DNA of 64,000 nucleotides from an uncultured Oscillospiraceae bacterium (GTDB lineage: Bacteria > Bacillota > Clostridia > Oscillospirales > Oscillospiraceae). The notes under the pieces are model-generated. The model worked only from the letters and a program-made list of their open reading frames with translations, did no database searches and had not been told where the DNA came from. Positions 34,657 through 42,795 of the stretch are shown one piece after another. Numbering within the stretch: position 1 is the first letter of the stretch; each line of letters begins with the position of its first letter. The position numbers and the translations under genes are program-made. The DNA is taken from NCBI GenBank assembly GCA_910587255.1, contig CAJUKT010000060.1, forward strand, positions 122,158-186,157. The letters are read 5' to 3'.

Positions 34657-36086
34657 AGCCCGAAATAGCGGGCGGCGTTGTTGTAGCACACGCCCTCCAC
34701 GATCTTCTTCAGGGACGCCTCATGGCCGGGGTACTCGCCGTTCTCCACCCAATCGCCGATGAGATTGCACAGGATGCGGCGGAAGTAGTCGTGCCGGGCG
34801 TAGGAGAGGAAGGAGCGGGAATCGGTGAGCATACCCACAAAATTGCCCAGCAGCCCCAGGTTGGCCAGCGACTTCATCTGGGCCTCCATGCCGGATTTGG
34901 TGTCGTTGAACCACCAGGCGGAGCCGTGCTGGATTTTGCCGGGCAGCTCGTCGGACTGGAAGCAGCCCAGCAGGGTGCCCAGCTGCTCGTTGTCGGCGGG
35001 GTTCAGGGAGTAGAGGATGGTCTTGGGGCAGCGGCCCTCGGCGTCCAGCGCGGAGAGCAGCCGGGCGACGGCCCCGCCGCAGCTGTTCTGGGCGATCATG
35101 TCAAAGCCGGTGTCCGGGCCCATCCTGGCAAACATCCGCTCGTTCATGTTGCGCAGGCAGGAGTAATGCAGCTGCATGGCGATGTCCAGCCGGTGGTACT
35201 CCCGGCCCAGGTGGAGCAGGATGGCGGTCTGGTAGCGCTCGGCCTCCTTGGTGCTGAGCTCCTCGCCGGCCATGGCCTTCTGGAACGCCTCGTTGGCCTT
35301 CTTGGGGGCGGCGGGCCGGAAGGGCACATAGTCCAGGCCGTGGTCGCTGGCCCGGCAGCCCAGCTTGTGGAAGAACTCCAGGCGCCGGCTCAGGGCGGCG
35401 CACACGTCCTCCACGCTGTCCAGGCTGTCCTTCCCCACGCTGGCGGCCAGCTTGCCGATGTACTCTGCGAAGCCGGGCTTGCTGATGTTGACGGCCTTGT
35501 CCGGGCGGAAGGAGGGGCACACCTTCACGCTGATGGTGGGGTCGGCGGCGATCTTCTCATGCCACTCCAGGGAGTCGATGGGGTCGTCGGTGGTGCCCAC
35601 CATGGCCACGTTGGCCTTCTTGATTATGCCGCGGACGGTGAGATCCGGGTCGTGGCGCAGCTTCTCGTTGCAGAAATCCCAGCACTCCCGGGCGGTCTCC
35701 GGGGTCAGGGGCTTGTCATAGCCGAAAAACTGCCGCAGCTCCAGATTGCACCAGTGGTACATGGGGTTGCCGATGGCCATCTCCAGGGTCTCGGCAAACT
35801 TCACGAACCGCTCAAAGGCAGGCTTGCCGCCGGACACATACTCCTCGCCCACCCCGTTGGAGCGCATGAGGCGCCATTTGTAGTGGTCGCCGAAGTAGGT
35901 GCCGTCGGGGTTCTCCCCCCCCAGCCACACCTCCGCCAGATTGTCGAACCGGCGGTCCTCATAGATCTCCCTGGGGGAGATATGGCAGTGGTAGTCCACC
36001 AGGGGCATGGTCTCGGCGTAGCTGTGGAACAGCCGCCGGGCAGTCTCAGTCCCCAGCAGAAAATCCTTGTCCATAAATTCCTTCAT
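34653..36086 (-). CDS. uxaC: Uronate isomerase UxaC
   Basis: UxaC (477 aa) interconverts D-glucuronate/D-fructuronate and D-galacturonate/D-tagaturonate. It is an amidohydrolase-fold enzyme with the metal motif VDYHCHISPREI near residue 30, MVGTTDDPIDSLEWH, and LTDSRSFLSYARHDYFRRIL near the C-terminus, all standard. The ATG at 36086 follows GGGAGG by about 8 nt; 18 nt of frame upstream are not used. It lies between a repeat-filled spacer after kdgK and the MFS gene. Confidence 0.96.
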   Translation of the reverse strand: MKEFMDKDFLLGTETARRLFHSYAETMPLVDYHCHISPREIYEDRRFDNLAEVWLGGENPDGTYFGDHYKWRLMRSNGVGEEYVSGGKPAFERFVKFAETLEMAIGNPMYHWCNLELRQFFGYDKPLTPETARECWDFCNEKLRHDPDLTVRGIIKKANVAMVGTTDDPIDSLEWHEKIAADPTISVKVCPSFRPDKAVNISKPGFAEYIGKLAASVGKDSLDSVEDVCAALSRRLEFFHKLGCRASDHGLDYVPFRPAAPKKANEAFQKAMAGEELSTKEAERYQTAILLHLGREYHRLDIAMQLHYSCLRNMNERMFARMGPDTGFDMIAQNSCGGAVARLLSALDAEGRCPKTILYSLNPADNEQLGTLLGCFQSDELPGKIQHGSAWWFNDTKSGMEAQMKSLANLGLLGNFVGMLTDSRSFLSYARHDYFRRILCNLIGDWVENGEYPGHEASLKKIVEGVCYNNAARYFGL

Positions 36087-36104
36087 GACATTTCCTCCCA
36101 TCAA

Positions 36105-36357
36105 AAAATGACGGCGGCCGCCCGCCCTGTCAGGAACGGACGGCCTCCCTTTGTGGTTAGCGCTTGATATTTTCGGTATGTATTACGCTCGTCCGGGCCT
36201 GCCCGCCTAAGCTCGCGCTTCTTTCTGCTGTCATGCTCGCTTTGGGCGCGCTGCGCCCCGGCTTCCCTCCGCCTCGGCCTGGTCTGCGGGGCCTTTGGGC
36301 CCCTGCGCTCGGCCTCGCTTCGGTCCATCCGGGCCTGCCCGCCTAAGCTCGCACTTC
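36105..36357. repeat. Intergenic direct repeat between kdgK and uxaC
   Basis: A 32-bp unit beginning TCCGGGCCTGCCCGCCTAAG occurs at 36192-36223 and 36328-36359 with one mismatch, 136 bp apart; the second copy runs 2 bp into the end of kdgK. The DNA between them (from CGGCCTGGTCTGCGG, about 36276-36326) is shared, with changes, with the kdgK-eda spacer. A 75-codon minus-strand frame crosses it but looks like repeat DNA, not a gene. Confidence 0.7.
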
Positions 36358-37386
36358 TTACCGCTGAATCCGGCCGGAGCCGTCGCCCCCGGCCAGCTTC
36401 TCCACCTCGGCCACAGTCACCATGTTGTAGTCGCCCTCGACGGAGTGCTTCAGGGCGCTGGCCGCCACCGCGAACTCCACCGCCGCCTGGGTGCTCTTGC
36501 CCGTCAGCAGGGAGTAGATCAGCCCGCCGCCGAAGGAATCGCCGCCGCCTACCCTGTCAATGATGTGCAGCTCGTACTTCTTGGAGAAGCAGTATTCCCC
36601 GCTCTTCACGTCGTACAGCATGGCACTCCAGCCGTTGTCAAAGGCGGAATGGCTCTCCCGCAGGGTGATGGCCACCTTCTCAAAGCCAAACCTGTCCGCC
36701 AGCTGCTTGGCCACGGACTTATAGCCCTCGTGGTTGATCTCACCGCCGTAGATGTCGGTGTTCTCCGCCTCGATGCCGAACACATCCTTGGCATCCTCCT
36801 CGTTGGAGATACACACGTCCACATACCGGCACAGCTCGGTCATGGCCGCCCGGGCCTGCTCCCGGGTCCACAGCTTGCCCCGGTAGTTGAGGTCGCAGGA
36901 GATCTTGACGTTATGGGCCTTGGCGGCCTTGCAGGCTTCCTTGCAGATTTCCACCACATTGGGGCCCAAAGCCGGGGTGATGCCGGTGAAGTGGAACCAG
37001 TCCACTCCCTCAAAGATGGCGTCCCAGTCGAAGTCTGCGGCGGACGCCTCCTGGATGGCGGAGTGGGCCCGGTCGTAGATGCAGACGCTCCCGCGCTGGG
37101 ACGCGCCCTTCTCGTTGAAGTAGATGCCCACCCGGTCGCCGCCCCGGACGATCATGCTGGTGTCCACGCCGTAGCGCCGCAGGGAGTTGACAGCGGCCTG
37201 GCCGATGGCGTGGGCGGGCAGCTTGGTCACAAAGGCCGCGTCCAGGCCGTAGTTTGCCAGGGAGACGGCCACATTGGCCTCGCCGCCGCCGAAGGAGAAC
37301 TCCAGATGGTCGGCCTGCACAAAGCGCTCGTAGTTATAGGGCTGGAGCCGGATCATCAGCTCACCGAAGGTGACAACTTTAGACAT
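36358..37386 (-). CDS. kdgK: 2-keto-3-deoxygluconate kinase KdgK
   Basis: KdgK (342 aa) phosphorylates KDG to KDPG. It is a PfkB/ribokinase-family protein: FSFGGGEANVAVSLANYGLD is the N-terminal sugar-binding signature, and DRVGGGDSFGGGLIYSLL contains the anion hole and catalytic Asp of the family (GGGD instead of the more usual GAGD). The ATG has AGGAGG upstream. It lies between eda and uxaC, separated from each by repeat-rich spacers. Confidence 0.93.
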   Translation of the reverse strand: MSKVVTFGELMIRLQPYNYERFVQADHLEFSFGGGEANVAVSLANYGLDAAFVTKLPAHAIGQAAVNSLRRYGVDTSMIVRGGDRVGIYFNEKGASQRGSVCIYDRAHSAIQEASAADFDWDAIFEGVDWFHFTGITPALGPNVVEICKEACKAAKAHNVKISCDLNYRGKLWTREQARAAMTELCRYVDVCISNEEDAKDVFGIEAENTDIYGGEINHEGYKSVAKQLADRFGFEKVAITLRESHSAFDNGWSAMLYDVKSGEYCFSKKYELHIIDRVGGGDSFGGGLIYSLLTGKSTQAAVEFAVAASALKHSVEGDYNMVTVAEVEKLAGGDGSGRIQR

Positions 37387-37718
37387 GTTATATTCCTCCT
37401 AAAAATCTTTTATGACCGCAGAACTGCTGTGCCGCGCTTCTTTCCTGTCACGCTGCGAACCGCCCAGGGCGCTCGGGCGCTTTCCCTGACGCTCGGGCAA
37501 AATGCAGATTTGCTCCGCAAATCCTGGCTTTTGCCCTCTCTTCGGTCCAAGCTCCCTCGCTGTCCGCTTCTCCGCGCTTCTTTCCTGTCACGCTGCGAAC
37601 CGCCCAGGGCGCTCGGGCGCTTTCCCTCCGTCTCGGCCTGGTCTGCGGGGCGCACCGCGCCCCTCCGCTCGGCCTCGCTTCGGTCCAAGCCCCCTCGCTG
37701 TCCGCTTCTCCGCGCTTC
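37387..37718. repeat. Repeat array between eda and kdgK
   Basis: A 56-bp unit beginning CCGCGCTTCTTTCCTGTCAC is present at 37432-37487 and again, identical, at 37572-37627. A second unit, TTCGGTCCAAGC followed by CCCTCGCTGTCCGC, occurs near 37541 and 37680. The units alternate with about 140-bp periodicity and end right at the eda stop. Minus-strand frames across it read as Arg/Glu-rich repeats and are unlikely to be genes. No promoter is obvious. Confidence 0.8.
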
Positions 37719-38681
37719 TTACTTCTGCACCAGATGGATGGCAAACCCGGACAGCTCCTGCTTGAGGTAGATGGCCTTGGTCCTGCCCCTGCCGTCCGTC
37801 ACGCGGCTGTCCTCAAGGAACTCCACCCCCCGGCGGCCCAGGTGGTAAACAGCCCGGTCCACGCTGTTGGCGGCGATGGCGATGTGGCCGTTGGCGCCCC
37901 GTCCCGGCTTTTTCATGCACTCCACCGCCTTGCCCGCGAAGATGGAGGAATTGCCCGCCTTGTACTCCAGGCCGAACAGGGCGCACAGGGTCTTGGCAGT
38001 CTGCTCCGCCTCCCCCTCGCTGGCGCAGTTGACGCCGATATGACCCAGCTGGAAGCCCAGCATGGTGCGCACCGCCTCCTTGCAGATGGCGGTGATCTCG
38101 TCCCACTTTTCCGTCTTGATCAGGTCGCTCTTACACATCCAGGTGCCGCCCACCGCCGCGATCTGGTCATAGCCCAAATAGTCGTTGACATTCTTGGCGC
38201 TGACGCCGCCGGTGCACATCCACTTGGCGCTTTTGAGGGCCGCGCCGATATTCTTCAGCATGGACACGCCGCCGTTGGCCTCGGCAGGGAAGAACTTCAG
38301 CATTTCGCAGCCCTGGTTCATGGCCTGCTGCATCTCTCCGGCGGTGGCGGTGCCGGGCATCATGATGCCCCCCTTATCCATCACGTGCCGGGTGACGCTG
38401 GGGTCGTAGCCGGGGGCCACGATGAAGCTGGCGCCGGCGGCCATGGCCCGGTCGGCCTGCTCACAGGTGAGCACCGTGCCCGCCCCCACCAGCATCTCGG
38501 GCACTTCCCTGACGATGGCGCGGATGGCGTCCTCCGCCGCAGCGGTACGGAAGGTGACCTCGGCGGCGGGCAGCCCGCCGTCCGCCAGGGCCCGGGCCAG
38601 GGGGACCGCCTGGGCGGCGTCCTCAATGGCGATGACGGGAATAATGCCGATCTCATAGACCCTTTGAAGCGTACTGTTCAT
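37719..38681 (-). CDS. eda: KDPG aldolase with C-terminal VOC-like domain
   Basis: The N-terminal 205 residues are a class I KDPG/KHG aldolase that splits KDPG into pyruvate and glyceraldehyde 3-phosphate: Glu41 in AEVTFRT, VGAGTVLT, the Schiff-base Lys129 in LKFFPAE, and CTGGVSAKN. About 110 extra residues follow (GFQLGHIGVNCASEGEAEQT, then ANGHIAIAANSVDRAVYHLG), resembling a glyoxalase/VOC fold. The total is 320 aa against about 210 for a simple Eda. The ATG at 38681 follows GGAGG. It is the first gene of the minus-strand hexuronate operon. Confidence 0.93.
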   Translation of the reverse strand: MNSTLQRVYEIGIIPVIAIEDAAQAVPLARALADGGLPAAEVTFRTAAAEDAIRAIVREVPEMLVGAGTVLTCEQADRAMAAGASFIVAPGYDPSVTRHVMDKGGIMMPGTATAGEMQQAMNQGCEMLKFFPAEANGGVSMLKNIGAALKSAKWMCTGGVSAKNVNDYLGYDQIAAVGGTWMCKSDLIKTEKWDEITAICKEAVRTMLGFQLGHIGVNCASEGEAEQTAKTLCALFGLEYKAGNSSIFAGKAVECMKKPGRGANGHIAIAANSVDRAVYHLGRRGVEFLEDSRVTDGRGRTKAIYLKQELSGFAIHLVQK

Positions 38682-38769
38682 ATGTGCATCCCTCCATAAA
38701 ATAATAAACTGGGTGGTATCGGGCGGGCTTGTACGAGGGATCACCCGCTTGCGAAAGCCTTCTGTCTCT

Positions 38770-38797
38770 ATTATACAGCTTGTATACTAGAATGCAA
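38770..38797 (-). promoter_or_regulatory. Promoter and operator of the eda-kdgK-uxa operon
   Basis: On the minus strand TTGCAT and TATAAT are 16 nt apart. Between them lies the near-palindrome CTTGTATACTAG (38779-38790), which matches sites before dctP and gntR and is of the GntR/UxuR type. A bound repressor would block polymerase. Confidence 0.75.
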
Positions 38798-38863
38798 TTA
38801 GAGAAAGCACACAAATTGCCCTCCCCTTTTTGTGCAATATCGCTACCTGCCGCCGAAAAACCC

Positions 38864-39385
38864 TCAGCCCCAGGTTTTTCCGGGCAGACGGGCGGTGAGG
38901 AACGCCCAAAGCCGTTCCCCCTCCTCCTCATCCCGCGGGGGGAGCAGATAGGCCCGGCTCCCCTCCACATAGACACACAGGCACCGCTTGAGCCGCCAGG
39001 CCCCCTCCATCCCCTCCCAGGGGAAACGCTCCTCCCTCTCCCCCTGGCGCACATGCAGGCCCTCCTCCTCCAGCCGGAGCAGGTAGGCCACCGGGCAGCC
39101 CGCCGCCTTCAGCGCCTTCTCCCTGCGGCGCACCGACAGGTAAAAGGACAGCACATAGGCCGCCGGGAGCCCCAGCCCCACCACCAGCAGCACCGTGCCG
39201 ATGAGAACCGCCTGCTCCCTGCTCTCCCGCAGGGCAAAGCATACCGCGGCGAAGCCCCCCATAATGAGGGCGAACAGCGCCGGCCCTCTCCAGCGCTTCT
39301 GCCGGCGGAAGGTGTCGAAAAAAGCGAACTCCCGGAACACCTCGGGGGTGACCCTGGCCTCCAGGGTCAGCGGACCTGACTTCAT
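38864..39385 (-). CDS. YcxB-like membrane protein
   Basis: A 173-aa protein with two adjacent membrane helices (about 34-52 and 59-82) and a cytosolic C-terminal domain with VRRREKALKAAGCPVAYLLR, EEGLHVRQGEREERFPWEGM and YLLPPRDEEEGERLWAFL, the pattern of YcxB-like proteins. The function of that family is not known. It lies upstream of the eda promoter on the same strand; whether it belongs to the regulon is unclear. Confidence 0.75.
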   Translation of the reverse strand: MKSGPLTLEARVTPEVFREFAFFDTFRRQKRWRGPALFALIMGGFAAVCFALRESREQAVLIGTVLLVVGLGLPAAYVLSFYLSVRRREKALKAAGCPVAYLLRLEEEGLHVRQGEREERFPWEGMEGAWRLKRCLCVYVEGSRAYLLPPRDEEEGERLWAFLTARLPGKTWG

Positions 39386-39497
39386 AACGCGCTCCTCCTC
39401 CCGGTCAATCGGCCCCGCCGGGCTTTCCGGCAGGCACTCTTATACATCTTTACCATTTGGCTGTGCTTTTTGCAAGATGCCCCCGCTATTTTTGACG

Positions 39498-39540
39498 TTG
39501 TGTACAAAAAACACGCCGCATTTTTTACTAGTACACTAGT
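39498..39540. promoter_or_regulatory. Two GntR-type operators before dctP
   Basis: TTGTGTACAA (39498-39507) and ACTAGTACACTAGT (39527-39540) are near-palindromes about 31 bp apart centre to centre, roughly three helical turns. The second shares 10 of 12 positions with the operator in the eda promoter and touches the dctP -35 box. Confidence 0.65.
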
Positions 39541-39568
39541 GGACAAAATTTATTCTTTGTGGTACAGT
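39540..39568 (+). promoter_or_regulatory. Sigma-A promoter of the dct operon
   Basis: TGGACA (39540-39545) and TACAGT (39563-39568) are 17 nt apart, with a TG one base before the -10 (extended -10). The start point would be near 39575, about 50 nt before the dctP ATG. Confidence 0.65.
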
Positions 39569-39626
39569 GGGTTTCGGAAGGCAATATCTCAAAAGATGCC
39601 ACCATGAATTTAAGGAGGATGTCAAA

Positions 39627-40724
39627 ATGAAACTGAAGAAGCTCTTGTCCGCTGTTCTGGCTCTGCTCATGATCATGAGCCTGGCCGCCTGCGGCGGCCA
39701 GCCCGGCGGCGAGAACAGCAGCGCCCCCGAGGGCAGCAAGGCCCCCGCCCCCGCCGACTCCAACGAGCCCGCCGACGTGGGCGATGTGGCCAACGACCCC
39801 AAGGTGACCCTGGTGTACGCCGAGGTCAACCCCCTGGACACCATCGTGGGCCAGACCGCCTCTGAGTTCAAGCGCCTGGTGGAGGAGAAGTCCGGCGGCT
39901 CCATCACCATCGACGTGCGCGCCAGTGGCGTGCTGGGCTCTGAGAACGACGTGCTGGACGCCATCATCGGCGGCGACGACTCCATCGACATGAGCCGTAT
40001 CTCCGCCTTCGCCCTGACCAGCTACGAGGCTCAGAAGTCCGTGCTGCTCTCCCTCCCCTTCACCTTTGAGAACCGCGACCACTGGTGGGCCTTCGCCAAC
40101 AGCGAGCTGGCTGCCGAGTTCCTCAACGAGCCCCAGGAGATCGGCCTGCCCCTGCGGGGCATCTTCTACGGCGAGGAGGGCTTCCGTCACTTCTTCGCCA
40201 ACAAGCCCATCAACTCCATCGAGGATCTGAAGGGCATGAAAATCCGCGTGTCCAACGACCCCATCATGAACGGCATGGTGGAGAGCCTGGGCGCCTCCCC
40301 CACGGTGGTGTCCTTCGGTGAGCTCTACTCCGCCCTGAACACCGGCGTGTGCGACGCCGCCGAGCAGCCCATCGCCAACTACAAGTCCAACGCCTTCCCC
40401 GAGGTGGCCAATAACCTGATCCTGGACGGCCACACCCTGGGCGCCATCCAGTGCGTCATCACCGACACCGCCTGGGCCAAGCTCACCCCCGCCCAGCAGG
40501 CCGTCATCATGGAGGCCGGCAAGGAGGTCCAGAAGTTCAACCAGGAGCTGTCCCAGTCCGCTGAGGACGAGGTCCTCCAGCAGCTGCGGGACGAGGGCTG
40601 CAACGTGGTGGAGGTCACCGACAAGGGCCCCTGGCAGGAAGCCTGCTCCAGCGCCCCCGCCATCAAGGAGACCATCGACAAGCAGGCCGACCTGTATCAG
40701 AAGATTCTGGACATGAAGCCCTGA
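39627..40724 (+). CDS. dctP: TRAP transporter substrate-binding protein DctP
   Basis: The 365-aa protein is the extracytoplasmic solute receptor of a TRAP transporter, secreted and lipid-anchored at Cys22 (lipobox in MSLAACGG). The body has the DctP fold with GVLGSENDVLDAIIGGDDSI, GIFYGEEGFRHFFANKPINS and MKIRVSNDPIMNGMVESLGA, including the conserved Arg that binds a substrate carboxylate. Surrounding genes point to a hexuronate or unsaturated uronate ligand. The ATG at 39627 has AAGGAGG upstream; the frame begins earlier without signal. First gene of the plus-strand operon. Confidence 0.94.
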   Translation: MKLKKLLSAVLALLMIMSLAACGGQPGGENSSAPEGSKAPAPADSNEPADVGDVANDPKVTLVYAEVNPLDTIVGQTASEFKRLVEEKSGGSITIDVRASGVLGSENDVLDAIIGGDDSIDMSRISAFALTSYEAQKSVLLSLPFTFENRDHWWAFANSELAAEFLNEPQEIGLPLRGIFYGEEGFRHFFANKPINSIEDLKGMKIRVSNDPIMNGMVESLGASPTVVSFGELYSALNTGVCDAAEQPIANYKSNAFPEVANNLILDGHTLGAIQCVITDTAWAKLTPAQQAVIMEAGKEVQKFNQELSQSAEDEVLQQLRDEGCNVVEVTDKGPWQEACSSAPAIKETIDKQADLYQKILDMKP

Positions 40725-40753
40725 GGCAGCTTGTAACGCACACCGTCCAATCA

Positions 40754-40788
40754 AAGCTGGGACGCGGGTTAGTCCCGCGTCCCAGCTT
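40754..40788 (+). other. Strong hairpin between dctP and dctQ
   Basis: AAGCTGGGACGCGGG and its exact complement form a perfect 15-bp stem with a 5-nt loop. No T-run follows. Such hairpins stabilise the binding-protein message and lower expression of the membrane subunits. Confidence 0.7.
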
Positions 40789-40812
40789 GTTATATGAGAG
40801 GGAGGGAACCCC

Positions 40813-41385
40813 ATGCCAAAAATTTTCACGACCCTGGATAAAATCCGCCCCGCTTACGACATGACCTACAAAATCGTCATGCTCCTGTGCAAGCTGCTGC
40901 TGATCGCGGACATCCTCATCACCTCCTATGCGGTGCTGGGCCGTTACTGCCAGCAGCTGTCCAACAACTACCCCGACATGCTCAGCTGGCTGGCCGTGGT
41001 CAAGGACCCTGCCTGGACCGAGCAGATCGTGCTGACCTGCATGTCCTACATGGCGGTGCTGTCCGCCGCCCTGGCCATCCGCACCGGGGCCCACATCCGC
41101 ATGACCGCCTTTGACACCATGCTCCCCAAAACCGTGGTGAAGGTGTCCAACGTCATCGCCGACATCGGCGTGATGGCCTTGGCCGTCATCATGCTGGTGG
41201 TGGGCTGGGAATACGCCAGTACCCTGGGCAGCAAGGGCTTCTATGAATCCATTCCCTGGCTGTCCCGGTTCTGGATGTACTTCCCCGTTCCCCTGGCGGG
41301 CATCGCCATGATCGTATTTGAGCTGGAGGCGCTCTACGAACACATCAAGGCATTCTTTATCAAGGAAAGGGAGGCGACGGCGTAA
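40813..41385 (+). CDS. dctQ: TRAP transporter small membrane subunit DctQ
   Basis: DctQ (190 aa) is the small four-helix subunit needed for TRAP transport. Hydrophobic segments are seen near residues 20-42, 77-98, 112-138 and 150-178, with VLSAALAIRTGAHIRMTAFD in the middle, typical of the family. GGAGG precedes the ATG. Its last codon and the dctM start overlap as TAATG. Confidence 0.93.
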   Translation: MPKIFTTLDKIRPAYDMTYKIVMLLCKLLLIADILITSYAVLGRYCQQLSNNYPDMLSWLAVVKDPAWTEQIVLTCMSYMAVLSAALAIRTGAHIRMTAFDTMLPKTVVKVSNVIADIGVMALAVIMLVVGWEYASTLGSKGFYESIPWLSRFWMYFPVPLAGIAMIVFELEALYEHIKAFFIKEREATA

Positions 41386-42725
41386 TGGACCCCAACACCC
41401 TTGCGATTATTGTTCTGCTGGGCAGCTTCGCCCTTATGATCTTTTTGCGCTTCCCCATCGCCTATGCCGTGGGCCTGTCCTCCGTACTGTGCCTGCTGAC
41501 CATGGGCAACAGCCTGAGCGCCATCTGCCGTCTGATGGTGAAGGGCATCTCCTCCTTCCCGCTGATGGCGGTGCCCTTCTTCATCACCATGGGCGTGCTC
41601 ATGGGCAAAGGCGGCATCTCGGATAAGCTCATCGCCCTGGCCAACGCCTGTGTGGGCTGGATGCGGGGCGGCCTGGCCATGGTGAACATCGTGGCCTCCT
41701 ACTTCTTCGGCGGCATTTCCGGCTCCGCGGCGGCGGACACCGCCTCCATCGGTTCCATCATGATCCCCATGATGGTGGACCAGGGGTACGACGCCGACTT
41801 CTCCACCGCCGTCACCATCACCTCCTCCTGCGAGGGCCTGCTGGTGCCCCCCAGCCACAACATGGTTATCTATGCCACCACTGCCGGCGGCATTTCCGTG
41901 GGTTCCCTGTTCCTGGCGGGCTATCTGCCCGGCGCCCTGCTGGCCGCTTCGCTGATGGTGGGCTCCTACATCATCTCCGTCAAGCGCAACTATCCCAAGG
42001 GCGAGCCCTTCCATATCATCAATTTCCTCAAGCAGCTGTGGATCTCCATCTGGGCGCTGCTGGCCATCGTCATCGTGGTGGTCGGCGTGGTGGGCGGCGC
42101 ATTTACCGCCACCGAGTCCGCCGCCATCGCGGTCATCTACTCCCTGTTTGTCTCCGTCTTTGTGTACAAGGGCGTGGACTGGAAGGGCGTTTGGAAGGCC
42201 CTGGACGAGTGCGTCAACACCCTGGCCATCGTGATGATCCTGATCGCCACCTCCGCGGTGTTCGGCGACTGCCTCACCAAGCTCCACGTCCCCGACCTGG
42301 CCGCCCAGGCCATCGTGGGCATCACCGACAACAAGATTCTGCTCATCCTGCTGCTCAACGTGATTCTGCTGGTGCTGGGCATGATCATGGACATGGCCCC
42401 CATCATCCTCATCGCCACCCCCATCCTGCTGCCGGTGGCCACCCAGTTCTGCGAGCTGGACCCCATCCAGTTCGGCATCATGGTGGTGCTCAACTGCGGC
42501 ATCGGCCTGCTCACCCCCCCTGTGGGCGCGGTGCTGTTCATCGGCTCCGCCGTGGCCAAGCGGCCTATGGAAAAGGTGGTCAAGGCCACGCTGCCATTCT
42601 ATGTGTGCATGATCATCACCCTGCTGCTGGTGTCCTACTGGCAGGATGTGTCCCTTATCATCCCCAAGATTTTTGACGACTATAAGCCTGTTGTAGCCGG
42701 TCTGTCAAATATTTTACTGCGATAA
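41385..42725 (+). CDS. dctM: TRAP transporter large membrane subunit DctM
   Basis: DctM (446 aa) is the sodium-dependent transport subunit with about a dozen membrane segments. Conserved parts are MLFGGISGSAAADTASIGSI-like YFFGGISGSAAADTASIGSI (near 110), VPPSHNMVIYATTAGGISVG (near 157) and MAPIILIATPILLPVATQ (near 332). Its start overlaps dctQ by one base. uxuB follows after a hairpin. Confidence 0.95.
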   Translation: MDPNTLAIIVLLGSFALMIFLRFPIAYAVGLSSVLCLLTMGNSLSAICRLMVKGISSFPLMAVPFFITMGVLMGKGGISDKLIALANACVGWMRGGLAMVNIVASYFFGGISGSAAADTASIGSIMIPMMVDQGYDADFSTAVTITSSCEGLLVPPSHNMVIYATTAGGISVGSLFLAGYLPGALLAASLMVGSYIISVKRNYPKGEPFHIINFLKQLWISIWALLAIVIVVVGVVGGAFTATESAAIAVIYSLFVSVFVYKGVDWKGVWKALDECVNTLAIVMILIATSAVFGDCLTKLHVPDLAAQAIVGITDNKILLILLLNVILLVLGMIMDMAPIILIATPILLPVATQFCELDPIQFGIMVVLNCGIGLLTPPVGAVLFIGSAVAKRPMEKVVKATLPFYVCMIITLLLVSYWQDVSLIIPKIFDDYKPVVAGLSNILLR

Positions 42726-42734
42726 CATAAACAG

Positions 42735-42771
42735 CAGGGCGCACCGCCGTGTTACGGCTTGGTGCGCCCTG
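42735..42771 (+). other. Hairpin between dctM and uxuB
   Basis: CAGGGCGCACC and GGTGCGCCCTG form an 11-bp stem closed by an inner GCCG/CGGC pair. No T-run follows, so partial termination or mRNA processing between transporter and enzyme genes is more likely than a full stop. Confidence 0.5.
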
Positions 42772-42795
42772 TCCTGAAAGGCAGGAGGTCATACC

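Noticed and set aside
37410..37744. Arg/Glu-rich minus-strand frames in the eda-kdgK spacer
   Set aside because: They arise from the direct repeats; two frames are open over the same DNA, as expected from GC-rich repeats.
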